DNA of 28,900 nt from a virus. The stretch is from the IMG/VR virus record IMGVR_UViG_3300025168_000455, positions 1 to 28,900 of that record; one strand, given 5' to 3'. The position numbers were made by a program, and so were the translations under genes. Position 1 is the first letter of the stretch; each line of letters opens with the position of its first letter. Below the pieces are notes generated by a model. That model was given only the letters and a program-made list of their open reading frames with translations. It was not told where the DNA came from and did no database searches. This document shows positions 13,568 through 19,450 of this stretch, piece by piece.

Positions 13568-13849
13568 ATGAAAATAACAATTAAAGAAATAGAAAACAAA
13601 ATCCATTATTTAAACAAGTTAACGGGGCAGCCCGAAACTTTTTACAGGCCGACTGAAAGCAGCCGCTTGGAAGCGCAAGCGGGTCATTACTTCCTGCAAC
13701 AGCCTGGCGGCGGCGGCTATAGGCTGTGCCAACTGTGCGAGGGAGGCGGAGAAACTGATATCATGGGTATTTACACGCGGGCGGAATTGCACGCTTGTTT
13801 AAGCGCTTTAATCATGGGCTTTAACCTGGGAAAGGAGGCGCAAAAATGA
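13568..13849 (+). CDS. Hypothetical protein (93 aa)
   Basis: Begins MKITIKEIENKIHYLNKLTG, then ETFYRPTESSRLEAQAGHYF and a Gly-rich GGGGYRLCQLCEGGGETDIM, ending with a helix (TRAELHACLSALIMGFNLG). The layout resembles phage-encoded small proteins with a GHYxLxxxxGGY(R/K)L core that I have seen unannotated. The CxxC pair at 54-57 (CQLC) could bind metal. It overlaps the next gene by ATGA. Confidence is in the gene, not in the function. Confidence 0.65.
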   Translation: MKITIKEIENKIHYLNKLTGQPETFYRPTESSRLEAQAGHYFLQQPGGGGYRLCQLCEGGGETDIMGIYTRAELHACLSALIMGFNLGKEAQK

Positions 13850-13989
13850 GTGTTCCCGAATACCAAGAAAGCATTATTCTTTACGGGGTTTATGCTGTGC
13901 TAGATAAGGCGATAGACGAAGCGGTAAAGCGTGGCGTTGACATTGAAACAATAAACGCAGCGATAAAAAATTACATAGAGAGCAAATAA
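13846..13989 (+). CDS. Small helical protein (47 aa)
   Basis: A 47-codon frame begins MSVPEYQESIILYGVYAVLD and continues KAIDEAVKRGVDIETINAAI, two short helices. A strong AAAGGAGG lies 8 bases before the ATG, and the start overlaps the upstream TGA, so translation is well supported. No family recognised. Confidence 0.55.
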   Translation: MSVPEYQESIILYGVYAVLDKAIDEAVKRGVDIETINAAIKNYIESK

Positions 13990-13990
13990 A

Positions 13991-14398
13991 ATGATTGCAT
14001 TTAAAACATTAATTTTAGCGCTTGCGATTGTAGAAAGTGGCTTAAATCCCCAAGCGATTGGGGACGACGGCCAAGCTGTGGGACTGCTGCAAATTCATAA
14101 ATGCGTTGTCCAGGATGTTAACAATTTTTACCGCGCGAGGTATGAACCCGACGACCGTTTTAACCCAGAAAAAAGCAAAATTATTTGCTACTATTATTTA
14201 AAATACTGGGGCGAAGTGTATAAGAAAAAGACTGGCAAGCAGCCAGACGCACGCATTTACGCGCAAATCTGGAACGGTGGGCCGTATGCTTGGAGAAAAA
14301 ATGACCCGATTGTAAAGAAAAGACTTGCAACCTATTGGGAAAAGGTAAACAATCAATTACAGCAACATATAAACAATAAAACAAAAGGAAAAACATGA
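13991..14398 (+). CDS. SLT-type lysozyme/lytic transglycosylase, endolysin candidate
   Basis: 135 aa. VESGLNPQAIGDDGQAVGLL (catalytic Glu15) is the goose-lysozyme/SLT signature, followed by LLQIHKC at 32-38 and RIYAQIWNGGPYAW (about 88-101), the substrate-cleft strand. It would cut the glycan backbone of peptidoglycan. The 14 residues before Glu15 are hydrophobic but too short and too close to the active site to be a cleavable signal. Release would then need a holin, and the 3-TM candidate lies at 261-656. Finding it in the early operon is odd for a lysis enzyme. A virion or cell-wall remodelling role is an alternative. Confidence 0.8.
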   Translation: MIAFKTLILALAIVESGLNPQAIGDDGQAVGLLQIHKCVVQDVNNFYRARYEPDDRFNPEKSKIICYYYLKYWGEVYKKKTGKQPDARIYAQIWNGGPYAWRKNDPIVKKRLATYWEKVNNQLQQHINNKTKGKT

Positions 14399-14589
14399 GT
14401 GATATGAGAATAGACAGAGAGGGAGAAGAAGAGATTGACACTGACTGCCAAAGCTGCGGAGGAATGGGGGAACATTTTAGTTTTTACCCGAATACGCATA
14501 CCTGCCAAAGGTGCGACGGCACTGGAGTAGACCGAGAAAAAGCCCATGAGGCTGGGCTTGGTTACAGCGCAGGGGGGTGGGACGAATGA
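14395..14589 (+). CDS. DnaJ-type zinc-finger miniprotein (64 aa)
   Basis: Two CxxCxGxG-type motifs, CQSCGGMG (residues 18-25) and CQRCDGTG (about 37-44), form one paired zinc-binding module like the cysteine-rich region of DnaJ. Upstream is an acidic stretch (MRIDREGEEEIDTD). There is no J-domain, so it is not a complete co-chaperone. AAAGGA lies 6-11 bases before the ATG, which overlaps the endolysin stop. Such small zinc proteins are common in phages and may regulate host proteins or DNA processes; here that is unproven. Confidence 0.7.
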   Translation: MSDMRIDREGEEEIDTDCQSCGGMGEHFSFYPNTHTCQRCDGTGVDREKAHEAGLGYSAGGWDE

Positions 14590-14834
14590 ACTACGCGGTA
14601 TTTATTCAGCACAAATTAGGCGGTTTCGTTTGCACTGTTTTTAAAAATATTGTAGAAGCTGAAGCGCACTACTCCGAAGCCTTAGAGCATGGAGCCAGGA
14701 GCGGCTTTATTACTGTAGTAATAGAGGGAACTTACAACGGGGACACCTACGAATCTAGCGACCTGCCACTAGAAATGAAGTTGCCTCAGGACTTAGATGA
14801 ACATCTCGAATTGATGCAAAAAGAAAATGAATAA
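14586..14834 (+). CDS. Hypothetical protein (82 aa)
   Basis: The ATG at 14586 is chosen (MNYAVFIQHKLGGFVCTV), because it overlaps the upstream stop as ATGA; the GTG at 14577 is less likely. A beta strand start, a helix (NIVEAEAHYSEALEHG), then ITVVIEGTYNGDTY and an acidic tail. A small alpha/beta fold is likely, the family unknown. It joins the replication gene by a TAATG overlap, which suggests it belongs to the same regulatory unit. Confidence 0.6.
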   Translation: MNYAVFIQHKLGGFVCTVFKNIVEAEAHYSEALEHGARSGFITVVIEGTYNGDTYESSDLPLEMKLPQDLDEHLELMQKENE

Positions 14835-15253
14835 TGGAGTATTTTACCCTGCAAGTAGAGGCTGCGAAAAAGTACGGGGTCAACGCTGCGATAGTTTTGC
14901 ACTGCATTATCTACTTTGTACTATCAAATAAGCGTGCTAATAAGAACAAGAAGAATGGAAGGTTTTGGACTTACAACTCTTATGGGGGTTGGGTTCAGAG
15001 CCTTCCTTTTTTTACGGCTACTCAGATTCGTGGGGCTTTGCAGAAGCTGCGAGAACAGGGCGCAGTCGAGACGGGGCGATTTAATAAAAAAGGATATGAT
15101 AAGACTCTCTGGTATACAGTCAGTAATGAAATATTACAAGAAGCAGAGGCCTCAGAATACTGGACTAAAAGAATTTCAAAATCTACAAAAGCGTCTGCTA
15201 AAATTGTCAGACCAATACCATACAAGGAGTACTTAAATATAGAACCCTATTAA
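14834..15253 (+). CDS. Winged-helix replication protein (replisome organiser N-domain type)
   Basis: 139 aa. The order AAKKYGVNAAIVLHCIIYFV, then YNSYGGWVQSLPFFTATQIR and ALQKLREQGAVETGRFNKKG, ending DKTLWYTV, is the typical phage replisome-organiser or DnaD-like winged-helix domain. The recognition helix is near TATQIRGALQKL and the wing near GRFNKKGYDKTLWY. It would bind the origin and help load the DnaB-type helicase encoded at 19451. The usual C-terminal helicase-loader domain is missing, so it is short. The origin is either inside this gene or at the repeats near 11.5 kb. Confidence 0.7.
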   Translation: MEYFTLQVEAAKKYGVNAAIVLHCIIYFVLSNKRANKNKKNGRFWTYNSYGGWVQSLPFFTATQIRGALQKLREQGAVETGRFNKKGYDKTLWYTVSNEILQEAEASEYWTKRISKSTKASAKIVRPIPYKEYLNIEPY

Positions 15254-15255
15254 TC

Positions 15256-15324
15256 ATGAGAACAATTAAAATAATATCTAAGCAACTGTCGAAGAAACCC
15301 AAGAAAAGAAAGGCGACCAAATGA
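15256..15324 (+). CDS. Tiny lysine/arginine-rich peptide (22 aa)
   Basis: A 22-codon frame reads MRTIKIISKQLSKKPKKRKA plus two residues. Eleven of 22 residues are Lys or Arg. It sits 2 bp after the replication gene and overlaps the next start as ATGA. The tight junctions argue that it is translated, but it is too short for firm support and could simply be a coupling leader for the nuclease gene. Confidence 0.35.
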   Translation: MRTIKIISKQLSKKPKKRKATK

Positions 15325-16082
15325 GCGGACATTTTTACGATTGCACAAGCGAGCCATACTTAACTGCCGCGAAAACACCTGTGCAGGCAAGAAAGCTAAA
15401 AGCTTACCCGTCTGTCACTACTATCTTGTCTATTCAGATGGAAGATTTTATGCACAACACCTGGATACCCAGAAAATTGGTAGAATTAGCGAGAGATTAC
15501 CCCACTGCGAGCGTGCAGCAGATTCAAGACATGAAGTACGGGTACAGAATATGCCCAGAAACGAACGAGAAGGTATCTTCAAGCCATTTTGGAACAATGG
15601 TCCATGCTAGGCTAGAGGATATAATAAATAATCTCATTACGGGCGAAGGGTTGGCCGAGGCTGTGACTGATTACGACGCGTGGGCTGAACCTTTTATTGA
15701 TTTTATTTTAAGGGAAGGAATAGAACCTAGGGCTTGCGAGAGAATATTGTATTGCGACAAGATGAAAAGCGCAGGGTCAGTCGATTTTATAGCTAAGGTT
15801 GACGGCAAATATCATTTGTATGATTACAAGTGCAGAGATACAAAAGGAACAGGCGGCAAGTTTTACGAAAAGAAAGACTGCACGCAGTTGGCTATTGAAT
15901 CTAAGTGGCTGCAGCAAGACCTGGGCTTAGATTATACTCCTATGGCTACCAGTGTGTGCATTTGCACCGAAAGCAAGAAGCATTATCACAAGAACTGGAG
16001 CTTAACTCAGATGCGCAAAGGCGTTACGCGATTTAAGAACTTAAACAAACTCTACAGGATGGATTGGATGAACGCGAAATGA
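15321..16082 (+). CDS. PD-(D/E)XK exonuclease, Cas4/RecB-like
   Basis: 253 aa with the Cas4/RecB nuclease order: a His in GTMVHARLEDI (His95), GSVDFIAKVDGKYHLYDYK with Asp155 and the Asp168-x-Lys170 pair, and a distal Gln in CTQLAIES (Gln189). This is the metal-dependent core that degrades DNA ends. I do not see the four-Cys iron-sulfur cluster of true Cas4. It sits next to ERF, endonuclease VII and a second nuclease, so end-resection for recombination is the likely job. The start ATG has AAAGGCG 8 bases upstream and overlaps the previous TGA. Confidence 0.8.
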   Translation: MSGHFYDCTSEPYLTAAKTPVQARKLKAYPSVTTILSIQMEDFMHNTWIPRKLVELARDYPTASVQQIQDMKYGYRICPETNEKVSSSHFGTMVHARLEDIINNLITGEGLAEAVTDYDAWAEPFIDFILREGIEPRACERILYCDKMKSAGSVDFIAKVDGKYHLYDYKCRDTKGTGGKFYEKKDCTQLAIESKWLQQDLGLDYTPMATSVCICTESKKHYHKNWSLTQMRKGVTRFKNLNKLYRMDWMNAK

Positions 16083-16432
16083 AACACAATAACGATTTCC
16101 AGCATGACCTAGAAGTCGGACAGGTCAAAGAGAAGGAGCTTGCAGACTTACTTGAAAACAAAACGATTGAAGTCAAAAGAGATTTGATTGCTAAAGACAC
16201 GGGTAATGTTTTTATTGAATACGAATGCAGGGAGAAGCCTAGCGGCATTGCGACAACGAAAGCAGATTTTCATTGCATTGCAGTAGAACATTTATATATA
16301 ATTTTATCTACAGAAAAATTAAAAGATATTGTACGCCCATACTTTGGCACCGACAGGGATGTTTTAGGGGGCGACAGCAATCGCAGCAAAGGAATTAAAC
16401 TACCACTTAAACAATTAATAAAACTAAAATGA
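16079..16432 (+). CDS. Second PD-(D/E)XK-type nuclease-like protein (117 aa)
   Basis: The start is ATG 16079 (MKHNNDFQHDLEVGQVKEKE); a TTG at 16064 is the longer alternative. ADLLENKTIEVKRDLIAKDT followed by GNVFIEYECREKPSGIATTK is the pattern of small phage PD-(D/E)XK proteins, with ExK at about 34-36 in IEVKRD, a preceding acidic region and a conserved GNVFIEYE strand. The first Asp of the active site cannot be assigned with confidence. It overlaps the upstream nuclease stop as ATGA, so the pair is coupled, and the last bases overlap the methyltransferase ATG. Confidence 0.65.
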   Translation: MKHNNDFQHDLEVGQVKEKELADLLENKTIEVKRDLIAKDTGNVFIEYECREKPSGIATTKADFHCIAVEHLYIILSTEKLKDIVRPYFGTDRDVLGGDSNRSKGIKLPLKQLIKLK

Positions 16433-17697
16433 ATCATGATTATACTACCAAAACAATTAGTCACCTTAGCCTCTGTTCAGGTTATGAAGGAATCGGAAGA
16501 GGACTTAGAGCAGTGCTTCCAAATATCAGAGAAATCGCTTTTGTGGAGGTCGAAGCCTTCGCTGTTGCGAACTTGGCGAACAAGATGGAAGCGGGGTTCA
16601 TTTATCCAGCACCTATATACACGGACCTTAAAACCTTCCCGTACAGAAAATTTCGAGACAGAGTGGACATCCTTAGCGGAGGTTTTCCCTGCCAACCTTT
16701 CTCTCAAGCTGGAAGTAGAAAAGCAACTGAAGACCCAAGGCATTTATTTCCCTTTATCGCAGAAGGAATCAGAGAGTGCCAACCTAGAATTGTTTTCCTC
16801 GAAAACGTTGAAGGAATCCTTAGCTGCAAGACCCAGGACGGAGAACCAGTTCTCCAATATGTCCTCCGAACATTGGAAGAGTTGGGTTACAGAGCAACGG
16901 CAGGAATATTCTCAGCGGGTGAAGTCGGCGCACCTCACCAGAGAAAGCGAGTCTTCATCCTTGGGATGGCCAACGGCAAGGACGAGCGATGCCGAGGGCG
17001 GACGCATCGAGACGGAGATGACAAGCAGTGGCTTCAAGAGCAAGAGGCACAAGAGCAATCAGACCTTCGGAGCGAAGCTAAGGGACGCAGTGGAGACCCA
17101 CGAGGACAAGAACTGGGCGTCACCAGTCGCGATGAACGATGGGATGTATGTAGACAACAGTCCGAACGAGAACAAGAGGCACTCTCAAGGACTAGCAACT
17201 CAAGCAGTACGGAATTGGTCAACACCGAGAGCGAGTGCGACAGACAGCAGTCGTCCAAACAACAAAGGGGGGATACCCTTGAGCGACCAAGTGAAACGGA
17301 ATTGGGCAACTCCATCAACAATGGACAACCTACCAGCAAGGAGTCCCGAAAAGTTAGCGGAAGCCAAGAAGAAGGGTGGTTGCAAGAACCTCCGAGAGGA
17401 AGTAGTAAATCCGAAGAACTGGGGAACTCCGAAGGAACAAGACAGTCGAGCAGCATTGACGGACAGAGGCAAGCACAACTTGGGGGAACAAGTCCACGGG
17501 ATGCACAATGGCCAGCAAGACCCAACCAAGAACAATACAAATGGGAAGAACCCCGTGTCATTGAAGTTGAATCCAAATTGGGTGGAGCAACTGATGGGAC
17601 TTCCAACAGGGTGGACAGACTTCGACTTCTCGGAAATGGAGTAGTCCCACAAACTGCTGCTAAGGCATTTTATACATTAATCAATAGACTACCGTGA
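16429..17697 (+). CDS. dcm: DNA cytosine-5 methyltransferase (Dcm family)
   Basis: 422 aa with all key C5-methyltransferase motifs in one frame: I LSLCSGYEGIG (13-23), IV GGFPCQPFS with catalytic Cys88 (84-92), VI ENVEG (125-129), VIII QRKRVFIL (171-178) and X LGNGVVPQ (about 401-408). The stretch between VIII and X, where the target-recognition domain belongs (about 180-395), is low-complexity and rich in Gln, Glu, Arg and Ser. That is unlike a normal TRD and is explained by the overlapping frame 16436-17644. It could protect phage DNA or modify gene control. The start is the first ATG, 16429, overlapping the previous stop. Confidence 0.9.
   Translation: MNHDYTTKTISHLSLCSGYEGIGRGLRAVLPNIREIAFVEVEAFAVANLANKMEAGFIYPAPIYTDLKTFPYRKFRDRVDILSGGFPCQPFSQAGSRKATEDPRHLFPFIAEGIRECQPRIVFLENVEGILSCKTQDGEPVLQYVLRTLEELGYRATAGIFSAGEVGAPHQRKRVFILGMANGKDERCRGRTHRDGDDKQWLQEQEAQEQSDLRSEAKGRSGDPRGQELGVTSRDERWDVCRQQSEREQEALSRTSNSSSTELVNTESECDRQQSSKQQRGDTLERPSETELGNSINNGQPTSKESRKVSGSQEEGWLQEPPRGSSKSEELGNSEGTRQSSSIDGQRQAQLGGTSPRDAQWPARPNQEQYKWEEPRVIEVESKLGGATDGTSNRVDRLRLLGNGVVPQTAAKAFYTLINRLP
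16436..17644 (+). CDS. Nested frame inside methyltransferase: repeated W-x-TP protein, overlapping gene candidate
   Basis: A 402-codon open frame, one base shifted from the methyltransferase, begins 7 bases after its ATG and lies wholly inside it. It has five W-(x)TP/SP units: GWPTARTSD (178), NWASPVAMND (227), NWSTPRASATD (261), NWATPSTMDN (290) and NWGTPKEQDS (329). It ends in LNPNWVEQLMGLPTGWTD. That pattern is familiar from phage methyltransferase-associated sequences and stand-alone phage frames, so it does not look like a random shadow. Its first 130 codons run antiparallel in content to the methyltransferase catalytic core and may be less meaningful. No SD is seen. Function unknown. 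Confidence 0.5.
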   Translation: MIILPKQLVTLASVQVMKESEEDLEQCFQISEKSLLWRSKPSLLRTWRTRWKRGSFIQHLYTRTLKPSRTENFETEWTSLAEVFPANLSLKLEVEKQLKTQGIYFPLSQKESESANLELFSSKTLKESLAARPRTENQFSNMSSEHWKSWVTEQRQEYSQRVKSAHLTRESESSSLGWPTARTSDAEGGRIETEMTSSGFKSKRHKSNQTFGAKLRDAVETHEDKNWASPVAMNDGMYVDNSPNENKRHSQGLATQAVRNWSTPRASATDSSRPNNKGGIPLSDQVKRNWATPSTMDNLPARSPEKLAEAKKKGGCKNLREEVVNPKNWGTPKEQDSRAALTDRGKHNLGEQVHGMHNGQQDPTKNNTNGKNPVSLKLNPNWVEQLMGLPTGWTDFDFSEME

Positions 17698-17858
17698 ACC
17701 AATATGAAATAATCTACAGGCATAGCGATATGCGCCCAGACTACAGAGGATACTCTTTAAAGTGGGGCAACGACGCTAAGTCTGTTGCTAAAACTTTTAC
17801 TAAGAAAAAGCCTTACATAAGAATCGAAGAAATTAATGAAATACATTCCCAGTCATAA
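17694..17858 (+). CDS. Small hypothetical protein (54 aa)
   Basis: A GTG-start frame overlapping the methyltransferase stop as GTGA. It reads as a Tyr/Arg-rich strand set (YEIIYRHSDMRPDYRGYSLK, then WGNDAKSVAKTFTKKKPY) and ends 23 bases inside the endonuclease VII gene. The amino-acid content looks protein-like and fills an otherwise empty 138 bp gap in a tightly packed operon. Family unknown. Confidence 0.5.
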   Translation: MNQYEIIYRHSDMRPDYRGYSLKWGNDAKSVAKTFTKKKPYIRIEEINEIHSQS

Positions 17859-18276
17859 ACTTAAAGAATTTAGGGAAGCCAACACCCCTAAAAAATGCCC
17901 TATCTTAAAAGTAAAACTAAGTGACGCAGTCGTAGACCACTGTCACAAGACGGGAATGATAAGGGGCATCTTGCACAGGCAAGCTAACGCATGGGAGGGC
18001 AAGGTATTTAACTCTTGGCGAAGGTATGCACAAAACAACAGTTTATGCAGCTACATAGAAACCCTGGAGAACCTCGTGCAATACTTAAAGCGAGGCTGCA
18101 CGGATTATTTACACCCAGTGGGCTTGGTACAATTAGGCAAGCGTTTTGCTAAGCTTAAAAAAGAAGAACAGGTCTTAGCTTTAAAACAATTTAATTTTAA
18201 AAAGGATGAAATAAATGCTTGCGTAAACACAGAAGACAGAGTAAAACTGTACAAGCAATTTTTGAAGAATTTATGA
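17836..18276 (+). CDS. Recombination endonuclease VII-like HNH nuclease
   Basis: 146 aa. VVDHCHKTGMIRGILHRQAN (Asp34-His35-x-His37 with Asn51, then WEGKV) is the active-site block of the T4 endonuclease VII/T7-type HNH-fold family. These enzymes resolve Holliday junctions and branched DNA before packaging. Only one zinc-type CP Cys pair member precedes it (CPILKV at 21), so the classical four-Cys zinc site is reduced. The C-terminal half is a helical arm with Lys-rich ends. It overlaps the 54 aa frame by 23 bp and the ERF gene by ATGA, matching a recombination module. Confidence 0.82.
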   Translation: MKYIPSHKLKEFREANTPKKCPILKVKLSDAVVDHCHKTGMIRGILHRQANAWEGKVFNSWRRYAQNNSLCSYIETLENLVQYLKRGCTDYLHPVGLVQLGKRFAKLKKEEQVLALKQFNFKKDEINACVNTEDRVKLYKQFLKNL

Positions 18277-18716
18277 CAACAAATAAACAAAACGTAAAAG
18301 AAAAACTCCTTGCTATACAAGCAAGTTTAAAAGCTCCAAAGGGGCAAATGAATAAGTTCGGTGGATACTCATACAGGTCAGCCGAAGACATACTGACTGC
18401 AGTTAAACCGCATCTTGCGTCTACAGGCACTACATTGGTAGTATCGGACGACGTACAAGAGGTAGGCGGCAGAGTATACGTAAAGGCTACAGCTTCACTT
18501 GCAGACGTTAGCTCTGATGAAGCAATCTCTACGACGGCCTTTGCTAGGGAACCCGAAGAACAAAAGGGAATGAACCCTGCACAAATCACAGGCAGTGCTA
18601 GCAGCTACGCTAGGAAATATGCTTTAAACGGATTGCTTTGCATTGACGATGTCAGAGATGCAGATGCTACCAACACTCACGGAAAAACAATAAAAACTCA
18701 AACAAGTATAATATAA
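18273..18716 (+). CDS. erf: ERF-family single-strand annealing protein
   Basis: The start is ATG 18273 (MTTNKQNVKEKLLAIQ), overlapping the endonuclease stop; the longer frame from 18219 would read into that gene. 147 aa. KFGGYSYRSAEDILTAVKPH and ITGSASSYARKYALNGLLCI followed by DDxxDAD are the two defining ERF blocks. ERF proteins form rings that anneal complementary strands, and a nearby RecB-like exonuclease can supply the ssDNA ends. The domain is compact; the Ser/Thr-rich tail is short. Late concatemer formation through recombination is a likely use. Confidence 0.85.
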   Translation: MTTNKQNVKEKLLAIQASLKAPKGQMNKFGGYSYRSAEDILTAVKPHLASTGTTLVVSDDVQEVGGRVYVKATASLADVSSDEAISTTAFAREPEEQKGMNPAQITGSASSYARKYALNGLLCIDDVRDADATNTHGKTIKTQTSII

Positions 18717-18718
18717 TT

Positions 18719-18946
18719 ATGGCTAAAGAATACGATGAAACAAACACCTTCAAACTCTTTGTACAAGATGTAGAAGAAGGTTCAAAAAAACCTAACCTTA
18801 CTGGAGAGATTAATATCGAAGGTAAAGTTATGCGCCTAGCGGGCTGGACTAAGGTTTCTGGCAAAGGAACTAAATGGGTCAGCGGAGTGCTATCCGAAAA
18901 ACAAGATAGCCCAGTGCAAGCAGCAAAGGTAGAAGCACCTTTTTGA
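18719..18946 (+). CDS. Small beta-rich protein, DUF736-like (75 aa)
   Basis: MAKEYDETNTFKLFVQDVEE leads into TGEINIEGKVMRLAGWTKVS and GKGTKWVSGVLSEK, alternating strands typical of the small DUF736-like phage proteins that sit beside ssDNA-handling genes. Its place after ERF would suit an ssDNA-binding accessory, an inference. The stop shares one base with the next ATG (TGATG). Confidence 0.6.
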   Translation: MAKEYDETNTFKLFVQDVEEGSKKPNLTGEINIEGKVMRLAGWTKVSGKGTKWVSGVLSEKQDSPVQAAKVEAPF

Positions 18947-19299
18947 TGCAAGCATTACCAGATAGCGGAGCAAGGACGGCATTCGAAACGGGTGCCGTCC
19001 GTGACTCTATGCAAGGCAAAGGATTTCCTAGTATGATTCCGACCTGCGCAATAATGGCTATGGCCAAGCGCTTTGAAGATGGAGCTACGAAATACGGAGC
19101 GGACAACTGGAGAAAGGGCATACCTACATCCAGGTATTGTGACTCAGCATACAGGCATTTGATGCAGTGCAGAGATGGCGATACCACAGAGGACCATTAC
19201 GGTGCGGTGCTTTGGAACATGGCTTGCTGGCTATGGACAAAGAAACAAATAGAAGAGGGCAAGCTGCCCGAAGAACTAGACGACATTAATTATGGATGA
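18946..19299 (+). CDS. dATP/dGTP diphosphohydrolase-type nucleotide enzyme (117 aa)
   Basis: The start is ATG 18946, with a TTG at 18943 as the only alternative. The sequence follows the Pfam dGTP_diPhyd_N pattern: SMIPTCAIMAMAKRFEDGAT, then KYGADNWRKGIP, DSAYRHLMQ and EDHYGAVLWNMACW with acidic metal ligands. The fold is the all-alpha MazG/dUTPase-type pyrophosphohydrolase group. It would hydrolyse purine dNTPs to monophosphates, shaping the nucleotide pool. In cyanophage S-2L-type phages a related step supports 2-aminoadenine DNA, but no PurZ or DatZ partner is seen here. It overlaps the next gene by 8 bp. Confidence 0.75.
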   Translation: MQALPDSGARTAFETGAVRDSMQGKGFPSMIPTCAIMAMAKRFEDGATKYGADNWRKGIPTSRYCDSAYRHLMQCRDGDTTEDHYGAVLWNMACWLWTKKQIEEGKLPEELDDINYG

Positions 19300-19441
19300 T
19301 TATATCGACGACTATTTAAGAGTAATGAATGGCAAGGCCGTCTTTGCCAAGACAGACGAGGAAGTAAAACAAATTTTTTACAGGAAAGCAAAGCGAGACA
19401 TTAGTTTGGCTATCGAGGCAGGACTTATAAAATGGAAATAA
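19292..19441 (+). CDS. Small hypothetical protein (49 aa)
   Basis: A 49-codon frame begins MDDYIDDYLRVMNGKAVFAK and continues as a charged helix (EVKQIFYRKAKRDISLAIEA). It begins 8 bases before the previous stop and ends 9 bases before the helicase start, filling a gap in the operon. No motif visible. Confidence 0.5.
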   Translation: MDDYIDDYLRVMNGKAVFAKTDEEVKQIFYRKAKRDISLAIEAGLIKWK

Positions 19442-19450
19442 ATAAAAAAA

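Noticed and set aside
11730-14589. Anti-defence or defence island
   Set aside because: Small early genes are suggestive by position only; none has a motif of a known defence or anti-defence protein, so no such claim is made.
14916-15236. Alternative +1 frame (106 aa) inside the winged-helix gene
   Set aside because: No recognisable motif, and the winged-helix pattern in the main frame is clear, so this was treated as a shadow, unlike the methyltransferase overlap.
17034-17606. Long minus-strand frame opposite the methyltransferase (190 aa)
   Set aside because: Ser/Leu/Cys-rich text without motifs, antisense to two stronger frames; explained by stop-poor, purine-rich sense sequence in this stretch.
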